Shown here: positions 17,601 to 25,006 of the stretch, piece after piece
Position numbering within the stretch: the stretch's first letter is position 1
Layout: each line of letters starts with the position of its first letter
NCBI GenBank assembly: GCA_045655105.1
Contig: JAZOOQ010000045.1
Span: forward strand, 1-35,606
DNA from: RGIG4140 sp045655105
GTDB taxonomy: Bacteria > Pseudomonadota > Alphaproteobacteria > CAAHEQ01 > UBA3637
Length of the DNA: 35,606 nucleotides
Direction: 5' to 3'
Position numbers and translations under genes: made by a program
Notes under the pieces: generated by a model
The model's database searches: none
Told to the model about the DNA's origin: nothing
What the model saw: only the letters and a program-made list of their open reading frames with translations

Positions 17601-20600
17601 TTACTTCTGTTGGCAACAAAAATTTCATATCCGTTTTTTCTGTTGGTTCAACTTGATTTTCAACTTGGTTATCTGGTTGATTTTCTTTTGTTAATTCAGG
17701 GTTCATCCCAGCTGCTTTATCAAGCACTTCGTTTAATTCATCTCTATTTGGATGTAAACGATATCTATTGGCGATATAGTTATAGCATTCTTCTTGTGTG
17801 ATAAATTTAGCCATATATTTTTGATATTGCATAAAAAGTTTTTTGGAACTACGCAATTTATTCCAATCCACTTGACCATCAGCCGTTTTTGGAACTTTTT
17901 GCCAAAATTTATATCGGGCATAAGCTTCTTTTTGCTTAGGTGTTTTTAATTGTTTTTCAATGTTTGGATCATTTAAATCAAGCCCATGCAAGCAAACATC
18001 TGGCGTTGCAATATGGCGCAAACATTTTTTGGCCACTTCTGCTGCAATTGCTGATTTAGAAATATTTTGATCTTTAAGCTCGCTGGTAATATAATCCGCG
18101 CGATCGCGTTTTTGAATTTCTTTATTTTCTCTTTCAAGTTCTTTCTTTTGCTTATAATACTTATTGATCATTTCAGCTGGCACACCAATGCAAAGCGTTA
18201 ACACTAAATTTAACGCCAAGTCTGCGCATGTTTCGCCGTTAATGCTGTTTAATTTATTCCAAAAACCCTCTTCCCAAACTTTATCCCAATCCAATTTTTT
18301 GAAATTTTCTTTGAAAGAATCTGGACCAGCAAATGTCACATCTGCATTTAATTTTTCAACAACATCTTTTGCTTTGTTCACTTGATCAGCAATTTTTTCA
18401 GCTGTTGTTGGATCTTTTTTAACATATCGATGATAAGCTTGCGTAATGTTTGGTTGACCATTTAAAAATTCAGCGCGTTCTTCAGCCAATTCTTTTTGTT
18501 TTTCTGGTTTTAAAACGGCTTCTTCTTCAGGTGTTAACTGCTCTTTTTTCTTTTGTTTTTGCAAAGCTTGTTCAGTTAACAACAAGTCTTTTCCTGCATT
18601 TAAGGTCTTTTGCGTTTCGTTCACACTCCTTAAATTACCAACAGCTGATTTAAATTCAGGACTGAGCACACTTAAGTTTGGCAATCTTGTTGAAAGGAAG
18701 TTTGAAATTTTTTCTTCTGAAGCTAATTCCCCATTTTGAACAGCCGTTAAAATATCATCTTTTGATAATGATTTAAACTCATCTCTTGAAAGCAAAGAAC
18801 CAATTAAAGCAGATTGAATCAAAGCTAAACGATCCATCCCAAATTGAATTTTTTCAACAGGGTTACTTTTCCCATCCAAAATGCGATCTTCTTTTGTTTT
18901 CACGCCTGCATCAAGCAAGTGACCAAGTATATGAGCACTCATATTTTGAGCTGCCAACAAATCACTTGATTTTTCAAGACCTTGATAATAATAATCAAGC
19001 GCTGAGAAACCATTGTTATCAACAGTTGAAACTTTAGCCCCTTGATCTTTAATTAAATGCATAACAGCGTCCCAATGGCCATTTTGAAGCGCAAGCATCA
19101 CAGGTGTTTGCCCTAAATTATTTTGCGCATTTATTGGCAATGAAGGATAACTCATCGCATTTAAAACATCTGTATGGCCATTTATGGCTGCATAGTGAGC
19201 AACCGTGAACCCTTCTTTATTTTTGATGCTTAAATCAACTTGTTTATTCACAAGTTTTTTAACGTTTTCAACATCACCCGCCCCTACTGAAATAAATAAT
19301 TGACGCATGTTTCCATCCGTTATCCCATCTGTGTTCACCGTTGCTGAAGCAATAATCGGTTGATTTTGAGGATCATCCATTGGATCAACAGGGGGAACTG
19401 GAGTTGGAGTTGGAGTTGGAGTTGGAGTTGGAGTTGGTGTCGGCGCTGGAGTTGGAGCCGGAGTTGGCCCTGCTGGTGTCGGCGCTGGTGTCGGCGTTTC
19501 TGCCTCCTCATCTAATCTCACGGTTGGAGAAACAGGTTCCCCATCTAAAACCTCTCCTTGTGGGCCATACACGGTTGGTGGTTCATCATCTCTATGTTGT
19601 TCATTTTCACCGTTAATTGTTGGTCTTGGTGAATTCACATCATTATTCAGCTGTGTATCATTTCCTTGTTCTTGTATATCTTTTCCTCTCTTAGCGCCAG
19701 CTTGAAGCAATAAGTTAAGCATTTCTTCAGCCTCGACTTTGTACTCATCTTTAACTTCATCAAGATACTCATACATCAAATCAAGCGGTGTTTTGCCATT
19801 CTTATTTTTTACATTCGGATTAATCCCTTTTTCAAGCAATTTTTGCATCAGAGATTTATTCATTAAACCAACACTAAACATTAAAGCATTATTATTACGA
19901 GCATCAACAACATTTACATCTGCCCCGGCAGCAAGCAACTCTTCCACCAAAGCTTCTTTTGAACCAAGAACTGCATTTATTAAAGCGCTATGACCATTAG
20001 AATCAACCGCATTCACATCTGCGCCTTTTTCAATAAACATCTTACACATATTTAATGCTGTTTGCCCATCAGTAGTATCATTCCAAGAATAATAAGAAGC
20101 AATAATTAATGGAGTTGCGCCACCAATTGTAGCATTCACATCTGCACCTTTATCAATTAAATATGCATAAATTTCAGGATGCTCATAAGCTTCTGGATTC
20201 ATTAACAATGTATACCCGTCAATATTTTTATAGGTAACATCTGCCCCATGTTCAACCAAGTATTTAACAGCATCAAAATTTGCACTTTCAAGGGCACAGA
20301 CCAATGCTGTTTTTTCAAGTTCTACTTCAGCATTTAAATCAGCTCCAGCAGCAACAACCTTTTTAACAGCTTCTATATCAGATGATCTAATCGCATCAAA
20401 AAGCATCTTATTTTTTCGAACTTGATTCAAAACATCTTTCTCTTCTTTAGAAACCCCTTCTTGTGGACCATACACGGTTGGCTGAACATCACTGCCCCTT
20501 TCTTGTTCTTTTCCCTCGTTAACTGTTGGATTTGGCGAATTCACATCATTATTCAACTGTGTATCTTTTCCGCTCTTAGCGCCAGCTTGAATCAATAATT

Positions 20601-22887
20601 TAAGAATTTGACGAGCCTCTTCTTTTTGATCATCTGAAATTTCATCAATGTTGGCATCAATCAAATCAAGTGCTGTTTGCCCTTTACTGTTTTTTGCATT
20701 TACTTCAGCTCCGCGTCTAACCAATTCTTGCACCAATGCCAAATTATGACATTGAGAAGCATACATTAAAGCAGTCATTCCATCTTTATCTTTATGGTTC
20801 ACTTCAGCACCCGCCTTAATTAACTCTTTTGCCAAATCTACATCTGAACGATAAGCCGCATGCATTAAAGCAGTCCTTCCATAGTTATCTTTATGGTTCA
20901 CTTCAGCACCGTTTTTAATAAAAAGCTTACTGGCAGCTAATCTTGGCAATTGAGCTGACAAAAGTAATGGCGTCATCCCATCCTTATTAACCGCATTTAC
21001 TTCAGCATTCTTTTCAATCAAATAAGAAATAATTTCAGGGTGCGAATAAACACCAGCATGCATTAATGCAGAATATCCATTATCAGCACGTTGAACAGTA
21101 ACATCAGCACCTCGTTCAACTAAATATTTAATATTCTCAAAATTCCCTGAGTTAATAGCAACCCCCAATATTTTATCATCTTTTAAATCTGCACCTTGTT
21201 CAACCAAATATTTGATTAATTCAGTATCAGAACCGCGTGTTAAAGCCAGCGATAAAAGATGCGTTGCATACTTCTTAACTGGTTGTTCATCACACCCTTT
21301 GCTACGTAAATATTTAAATAACTTATAATTGCCATATTGAATCGCTGCAACAATAGGAAACGCCTTCTTAGTCCCAGCATTCACATCTGCGCCTTTTTTT
21401 TCAATTAAATATTTAACCATTTCTTCTTTATTATGTTGAACGGCACGAAAGAGCGCTGTAGCACCATATGTATTTTTTGAATTAACGGATACACCTTCTG
21501 ATAACAAATAGTCAACAATCTCTTTTTTACCACTGAGAACAGCCAACATTAACGTTGTTGAGTTATCCGCTGTCTCCGCGTGAATATTAGCTCCAGCAGC
21601 AACAGCCTTTTTAACAGCTTCTATATCAGATGATCTAATAGCTTCAAAAAGTTTCTTATTTTTTTGAGTTTGAACTGAATTTTCTTGTTCACCGTTATTT
21701 GATAGCTTATCACTTTCTGGTGCATTTCCATTCACTGTTTCATTTGTATTCATATCCGCTCCTTTTTTTGATAAAATCTCTTTTAATTTTGATGCCTCTT
21801 CATCAGATGTTTCTTTTATGGTTTTTTCAATAGGTTCTTTTAATTGTTGCGTCGGATCTTTTTCAATTTTCTCATTCCCTACTTCTTGCACAATCTCCTC
21901 TTCCTTTGGCTCAACTTTTTCTTGATCCTTTATTTGGCTTGTAACCAATTCTTTTTTAAGCGAAAGTTCTTTTAAATTCATCCCTTCTCTTTCTTGCATT
22001 TCTTCAAAAAAGCTATTGATATTTTCATCAATATTCACATGTTTTGCAAGAACTTTTTCAACATCTTTTAAAGAACCATATTTAATCATGTGTTTTAATG
22101 GCGTCATCCCATCCACATCAACATTTGCGCTTAAACCTAAATCTAACAAGTGGTGAAGGCGTGCAACATTAAATCCATTTTTTTCATGGCGTTGAGATAA
22201 AACCGTTTGAAACACTTTTTGAGCCGTTTTTTCATCTTTTAAAGAAACGCCCCCTTCATTCACAAGAAGGTCAATCACATCATATCTTTTAATTTCAACG
22301 GCAAGCATTAAAGGCGATTGCCCATATCGATCAACAAAAGAAGCATGAGGAAGCGCCTTTAAGCGACTGGCAACTTCTTTGAAATCGCCTTTTGAAATAG
22401 CGATCATCAATTCCGTTTGAGCTTCTTCAAGTTTATATTCTTCTCTTCCTGCTAAAGCGCCTTCCACCTTATTATGAATACCATAAAGCTTATTTAAATC
22501 TTTTTCATCATATTTAGAATCAAATTCAGTCACATAATCTAAAATCCCATTCATCACAGACTCAAATTTTTCAGGAGCCAATGTGCTAAAATCCATAGAT
22601 AAAGCGCCTTGTTCTTCTAAAGCATATCTTGTTGTTTCTTTAATTTTTTGAGCTAATTTGAGGCGAATTTCTTTATCAAACCCTTTATAATTTTTTTGAA
22701 CATAATCGCTGATTTTCTTATCTGATGAAAAACCACCTTGTTGCAAAATTTGAAAAAATGCGGGGTAATCAAAGTTTTTCTCATCTGAACCAGATAAATA
22801 AGCAACATCATAAAGACAAAGGTTTCTAGCAAACCTTATTTTTTCAACATAAGAATCTAATATTTTTTTTGCCTCTTCAACGTTCAT
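14680..22887 (-). CDS. Giant multi-block ankyrin-repeat protein, 2735 aa
   Basis: The reading frame is open for 8.2 kb. Approximate layout: N-terminal helical domain 1-130; ankyrin block 155-290; acidic linker 300-395; ankyrin block 408-770; linker; ankyrin block 828-1066; Pro/Thr linker 1070-1185; ankyrin block 1190-1333; a long helical region 1336-1866 containing one hydrophobic stretch near 1548-1572 (LALNLVLTLCIGVP); ankyrin block 1866-1966; Pro/Thr linker; ankyrin block 2051-2390; Pro/Glu/Ala linker to about 2533; and a unique, basic C-terminal domain 2534-2735. There is no signal peptide. AAGGGGAAC precedes the ATG. It is the last gene of an operon led by two small helical proteins. A large modular adaptor or secreted effector is plausible; no catalytic domain is recognisable. 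Confidence 0.9.
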   Translation of the reverse strand: MNVEEAKKILDSYVEKIRFARNLCLYDVAYLSGSDEKNFDYPAFFQILQQGGFSSDKKISDYVQKNYKGFDKEIRLKLAQKIKETTRYALEEQGALSMDFSTLAPEKFESVMNGILDYVTEFDSKYDEKDLNKLYGIHNKVEGALAGREEYKLEEAQTELMIAISKGDFKEVASRLKALPHASFVDRYGQSPLMLAVEIKRYDVIDLLVNEGGVSLKDEKTAQKVFQTVLSQRHEKNGFNVARLHHLLDLGLSANVDVDGMTPLKHMIKYGSLKDVEKVLAKHVNIDENINSFFEEMQEREGMNLKELSLKKELVTSQIKDQEKVEPKEEEIVQEVGNEKIEKDPTQQLKEPIEKTIKETSDEEASKLKEILSKKGADMNTNETVNGNAPESDKLSNNGEQENSVQTQKNKKLFEAIRSSDIEAVKKAVAAGANIHAETADNSTTLMLAVLSGKKEIVDYLLSEGVSVNSKNTYGATALFRAVQHNKEEMVKYLIEKKGADVNAGTKKAFPIVAAIQYGNYKLFKYLRSKGCDEQPVKKYATHLLSLALTRGSDTELIKYLVEQGADLKDDKILGVAINSGNFENIKYLVERGADVTVQRADNGYSALMHAGVYSHPEIISYLIEKNAEVNAVNKDGMTPLLLSAQLPRLAASKLFIKNGAEVNHKDNYGRTALMHAAYRSDVDLAKELIKAGAEVNHKDKDGMTALMYASQCHNLALVQELVRRGAEVNAKNSKGQTALDLIDANIDEISDDQKEEARQILKLLIQAGAKSGKDTQLNNDVNSPNPTVNEGKEQERGSDVQPTVYGPQEGVSKEEKDVLNQVRKNKMLFDAIRSSDIEAVKKVVAAGADLNAEVELEKTALVCALESANFDAVKYLVEHGADVTYKNIDGYTLLMNPEAYEHPEIYAYLIDKGADVNATIGGATPLIIASYYSWNDTTDGQTALNMCKMFIEKGADVNAVDSNGHSALINAVLGSKEALVEELLAAGADVNVVDARNNNALMFSVGLMNKSLMQKLLEKGINPNVKNKNGKTPLDLMYEYLDEVKDEYKVEAEEMLNLLLQAGAKRGKDIQEQGNDTQLNNDVNSPRPTINGENEQHRDDEPPTVYGPQGEVLDGEPVSPTVRLDEEAETPTPAPTPAGPTPAPTPAPTPTPTPTPTPTPTPVPPVDPMDDPQNQPIIASATVNTDGITDGNMRQLFISVGAGDVENVKKLVNKQVDLSIKNKEGFTVAHYAAINGHTDVLNAMSYPSLPINAQNNLGQTPVMLALQNGHWDAVMHLIKDQGAKVSTVDNNGFSALDYYYQGLEKSSDLLAAQNMSAHILGHLLDAGVKTKEDRILDGKSNPVEKIQFGMDRLALIQSALIGSLLSRDEFKSLSKDDILTAVQNGELASEEKISNFLSTRLPNLSVLSPEFKSAVGNLRSVNETQKTLNAGKDLLLTEQALQKQKKKEQLTPEEEAVLKPEKQKELAEERAEFLNGQPNITQAYHRYVKKDPTTAEKIADQVNKAKDVVEKLNADVTFAGPDSFKENFKKLDWDKVWEEGFWNKLNSINGETCADLALNLVLTLCIGVPAEMINKYYKQKKELERENKEIQKRDRADYITSELKDQNISKSAIAAEVAKKCLRHIATPDVCLHGLDLNDPNIEKQLKTPKQKEAYARYKFWQKVPKTADGQVDWNKLRSSKKLFMQYQKYMAKFITQEECYNYIANRYRLHPNRDELNEVLDKAAGMNPELTKENQPDNQVENQVEPTEKTDMKFLLPTEVTQKLAHQAVDYVENKYKNTFDSYPRTINGKLNHAIFSDEQKAEYNLRLSEYFASDAMKTQLEQYLGHAPTKEELAGASFSVDSYIFEGGFQQEEFEKDKTLRKALDYIKVNDKEALKGLLSGMDINHRLPGGETLLFSALKLSLDDKVGNTHPLDKEMVEILLNAGADLNIANQEGKTALDLAQAQAGKAGMADIIQLLKQKGAQNGSNGGKPQPQRQTTGPTPTGPTPTGPTPAGPTPTPTKPVDPARPAPAGPTPAPTKPVDPARPTPAGPTPTPTKPVDPAKPKLTPEEQARLNKLLAAVNAHTPIEEIKKLLKQGAEINSTDVSGDSILMKFLYSEKPSKDHIKFLIENGADVNATGKLGQMTALSQAAYAGDKDVVKMLIEAGADVNGTTLMSDQTPLWTAFAHNKKEAFETLLAAKGINLDKKAPFGGNTILMSAIKQGRIEMAVALIKAGADLNITNDKGYTALDFTNDPTNKVDMTGVARLIEEKITGKEDLLNKELRAASRKGNLNSLRSCITAGADVNAGTHERNQTALMLAASEGQSRAVDVLIKAGSDVNAQNNAKQTALMYASFMGYVDIVEKLVANGADLTLTDKNGRTAADFAKLAAQKANISPEISQQIQEALTGNKEKPTNLNDHQPAPAPGREGEGQQPAPREGEGQEPAPAPMPTPEVAPGQPKVEGEKASGTHWADQDMMMIDPQTGKPVALDPSGVPVFGEELEQAPTPNEPAPAPAPAPEVGHEEPAPAPTPAPAPALDGQEGAGKPGAKVKKPEEFEFTEDGKVIIDKLKRTDFAEIQLMTDVLEGKPLSREQLGKLGNIVHELGVQGDIDKESKAHTGAIGRLEVDFATERAGEDGKVEQVVSDEIREAIVDLYVSGSLDDFELTDKLKGKSSKLKGKDLLKKQIQIVATARALRQKIEASKNRRLENQKNQKYLAYIRKKNNEMSNARNQERADAARQTLNDRYGNAH
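16754..16960. repeat. 54-bp and 15-bp tandem repeats encoding a Pro/Thr linker
   Basis: GGATCAAC recurs at 16754, 16808 and 16862, exactly 54 bp apart, and passes into a 15-bp repeat reading TTGGACCAGTTGGCG. On the coding strand these give an 18-residue unit with KPVDPARP and then GPTPT units. All periods are multiples of three, so copy-number change would alter linker length without breaking the frame. Confidence 0.88.
19400..19435. repeat. Hexanucleotide repeat (GGAGTT)6 encoding Pro-Thr
   Basis: Six exact GGAGTT copies, with degenerate copies to about 19500, encode alternating Pro-Thr in the linker near residue 1151-1163 of the giant protein. The 6-bp unit keeps the frame, so slippage would change only linker length. 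Confidence 0.9.
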
Positions 22888-22897
22888 CTTGTTCCCC

Positions 22898-23503
22898 TTA
22901 TTCTTTCGTTACTTCCAAAACCTCTGTTAAAGGAATAAATTTAGCCCCGTTGCCTTCTTTTCCTTCCATTTTCAAATAAACATCTTCAATAATTTTTTGA
23001 ATTCTATTATCCATAACTGCTAAAAGCAATTTTTCATCTTCGCTTGCTAAAGCTGGATGCAACAAAACTTCATGCAAGCGATCTATTTTCTTTTCAACAT
23101 GGATATAAATCTTTTTGTTTTCTTCATATTTTTTTTCAATTTCTTTTTTTTGTTCAATTGAAAGATCTGGATCATTATATCGTTCAGCCTCATAATTAAA
23201 TTTAAGCATAGAAACCGCATGACAAACGTTTTCGCTAGATCGGCTCATTAAATTTAAAATAGTGGCAGCTTGTTCTTTTAACTTAACAGATTTAATTTCT
23301 GGATGATATTTATCTAAATATCCATGAATATGATCACTTTTTGAAAACAATCCTTTTCCAAGGGCAAAAGATAAGTCTTGATAAACCTTTCCCTCATCTT
23401 GAGCTTGAACAAACACAGCAAACTCTTTCATCCGATAATTCAAAAGGTTTGTTTCTAAAACAAGCAATTGTGTTATTCTATCTTGTGTTGAAAATTTTTT
23501 CAT
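22898..23503 (-). CDS. Small helical protein upstream of the giant ankyrin gene, 201 aa
   Basis: I do not recognise this family. It is charged, predicted largely alpha-helical, with a Glu/Lys-rich coiled-coil-like stretch near residues 115-140 (KKEIEKKYEENKKIYIHVEKK). There is no signal peptide or membrane segment. Its N-terminal 65 residues follow the pattern of residues 10-70 of the giant protein (Arg/Leu-rich helix, then GKGLFSKSDHIHGYLDKY versus GGFSSDKKISDYVQKNY). It ends 10 nt before the giant gene, implying coexpression. The Shine-Dalgarno site is weak (AAGAG). A helper or chaperone-type partner of the giant protein is a guess from context only. Confidence 0.8.
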   Translation of the reverse strand: MKKFSTQDRITQLLVLETNLLNYRMKEFAVFVQAQDEGKVYQDLSFALGKGLFSKSDHIHGYLDKYHPEIKSVKLKEQAATILNLMSRSSENVCHAVSMLKFNYEAERYNDPDLSIEQKKEIEKKYEENKKIYIHVEKKIDRLHEVLLHPALASEDEKLLLAVMDNRIQKIIEDVYLKMEGKEGNGAKFIPLTEVLEVTKE

Positions 23504-23538
23504 AACTCTTATCTTTCGTTTTGTTTTTCCTAAAGCCC

Positions 23539-24126
23539 CTATAAAATATTTTTAAGATGAGACTGAACCTTCTTTGAAGTAAAAAGAATCCGCCCTTCCC
23601 CACATGTTAAAAACATCTTTTCAACAGCTCTTAATTTATTTTGAACTAAATAACTTTCTAAATCTGCACAAATAAAATTCATGGATTTAAATTTTTCTTC
23701 TTCTTTTTTTTGAAGCTTTTCCCCCGCATTTATTTTTAAACGCAAGTTATAATATGTTTCCAAAGCTCTTGATTTTAAATAAACATCATAAAAAAAGCCA
23801 ATTTGTTGCAACATTTGATCAGGCGAAACTGAAAAATCAACATCTTCTAAATCAAAAACCTTTGTTTTTGCCTGATAAGCTTTATAAGCTCTATTTGCTG
23901 CTTCAAATGAACCCTTTAAAATTTGATAACGCTTTAAATCCGATAACAATTCTTCCCTTGAAATAACTTCAAAAAACTCTTTATAATCAAAGGAATTTTC
24001 GCCACCAGCTTTCATCATTTTTTCAAAACAATAAGCATTAAAAAACAAAATATCGCGCACTTTTAATGAAAGATCTTTAAAAGTCTTTTTTTTCATCTCC
24101 ATCAAATTTTTTGCGACAGTGTTCAT
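23539..24126 (-). CDS. Small helical protein, 195 aa, first gene of the giant-ankyrin operon
   Basis: Unknown family; all-helical, charged, with no signal peptide or membrane segment. Residues 20-65 (VRDILFFNAYCFEKM then FDYKEFFEVIS) parallel the N-terminus of the giant protein (ARNLCLYDVAYLSG then FDYPAFFQILQ), including a shared FDYxxFF core, so the two are probably related domains. The ATG at 24126 is preferred over a TTG at 24138 because GGAG lies 6 nt before it. A strong promoter sits at 24160-24188. It heads a three-gene unit with the 201-aa protein and the giant ankyrin protein. Confidence 0.8.
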   Translation of the reverse strand: MNTVAKNLMEMKKKTFKDLSLKVRDILFFNAYCFEKMMKAGGENSFDYKEFFEVISREELLSDLKRYQILKGSFEAANRAYKAYQAKTKVFDLEDVDFSVSPDQMLQQIGFFYDVYLKSRALETYYNLRLKINAGEKLQKKEEEKFKSMNFICADLESYLVQNKLRAVEKMFLTCGEGRILFTSKKVQSHLKNIL

Positions 24127-24159
24127 ACTATGCTCCAAAAAAAATAAATAAGTTGGTCT

Positions 24160-24188
24160 ATTGTACCATATTTTTTATTTTTTGTCAA
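24160..24188 (-). promoter_or_regulatory. Promoter of the giant-ankyrin operon
   Basis: On the minus strand TTGACA (24183-24188) and TACAAT (24160-24165) are spaced by exactly 17 nt and lie about 35 nt before the ATG at 24126. The -35 box is 6 nt past the stop of the gene ending at 24194. Confidence 0.85.
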
Positions 24189-24193
24189 AACTT

Positions 24194-24844
24194 TTAAAGT
24201 GTTAGCCTTTTTAAAAACTTTGCAAGACGACTATTTTCTTCTCGAGCCTGATCTGGAGTTAAGCGAACAACGCCTTTTTCATCTTTAACAATAATGGGAG
24301 AAAACATAGCTGGATTTGAAGTTAAAACCGACCAAGCCTCTTCTTTATTTTGTTGCATCATTTTAAAATAGTTAGCAACCAAACGCTCTGCATCCACCTT
24401 AAACCCAGCTTTTTTAATTTTGCTGGCAAAAGACTGAATCACCTTTTTTTCTTGAGCTTCCATTATCATCACATCTTTTAATGTTGATTTCACTTCATTT
24501 AAAAGATTTTTTTCTTCTTCAAGAATTTCTTTTTCTTCTTTTAAAAGCCAATATTCAATATAATCAAATAACAATTCTCGCCAATAAGGTTGATCTTTAT
24601 ATCCCATATTTACTTGATCAATAATTTTTTTGCATTCATCTGTTTTAAAACTCATTCCACCAGATAATTTTGAAAATAAATTTAAAAGATTTTCATCAGC
24701 CAACCTTGTTTGAGAACCCCATCCTTCTTCTGCCAAAATCCATTCTGGGTCAACACTTAATAACACCCCCGCATCACCCAGCAACTCTTTATTTTTAAAA
24801 AACTCTTGATAAATATTCAAAAATTTTTTTTTAATTTCACGCAT
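24194..24844 (-). CDS. Unknown helical protein, 216 aa
   Basis: I do not recognise this family. The sequence is charged and helical, with a Glu/Lys-rich coiled-coil-like segment near residues 95-120 (LLKEEKEILEEEKNLLNEV), no signal peptide and no membrane segment. Its size, composition and position resemble the two other small helical proteins downstream, but residue-level similarity is weaker. The ATG has AGGAGA just upstream. It is transcribed divergently from the VirB6-like operon starting at 25007, so control regions may be shared in the ~160-bp gap. A weak TAAGAT -10-like box lies there. Confidence 0.78.
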   Translation of the reverse strand: MREIKKKFLNIYQEFFKNKELLGDAGVLLSVDPEWILAEEGWGSQTRLADENLLNLFSKLSGGMSFKTDECKKIIDQVNMGYKDQPYWRELLFDYIEYWLLKEEKEILEEEKNLLNEVKSTLKDVMIMEAQEKKVIQSFASKIKKAGFKVDAERLVANYFKMMQQNKEEAWSVLTSNPAMFSPIIVKDEKGVVRLTPDQAREENSRLAKFLKRLTL

Positions 24845-24928
24845 CCTTGTCTCCTTTTTTTTATTACCTTTTTTTTCATTTTATCTTAGCAAAAATAAAA
24901 AATCCACTAAAATTTTTATATTTTTATA

Positions 24929-24955
24929 TTGTTTTTACAAAAAATGTGGTATAAT
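24929..24955 (+). promoter_or_regulatory. Candidate promoter of the VirB6-like operon
   Basis: A perfect TATAAT at 24950-24955 is preceded by TGG (extended -10 form). The best -35 is a weak TTGTTT at 24929-24934 with a 15-nt spacer, so recognition would rest mainly on the extended -10. The ATG follows at 25007 after an AAGGAG site. Confidence 0.6.
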
Positions 24956-25006
24956 AATGTATATGAATATTTTTTAAGTCGAGTTTTAAGTCAAGGAGAA
25001 AAAGCC

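Noticed and set aside
19400..19435. Phase-variable on/off switch by the hexanucleotide repeat
   Set aside because: The 6-bp unit never shifts the frame, so slippage can change linker length but not switch the gene off.
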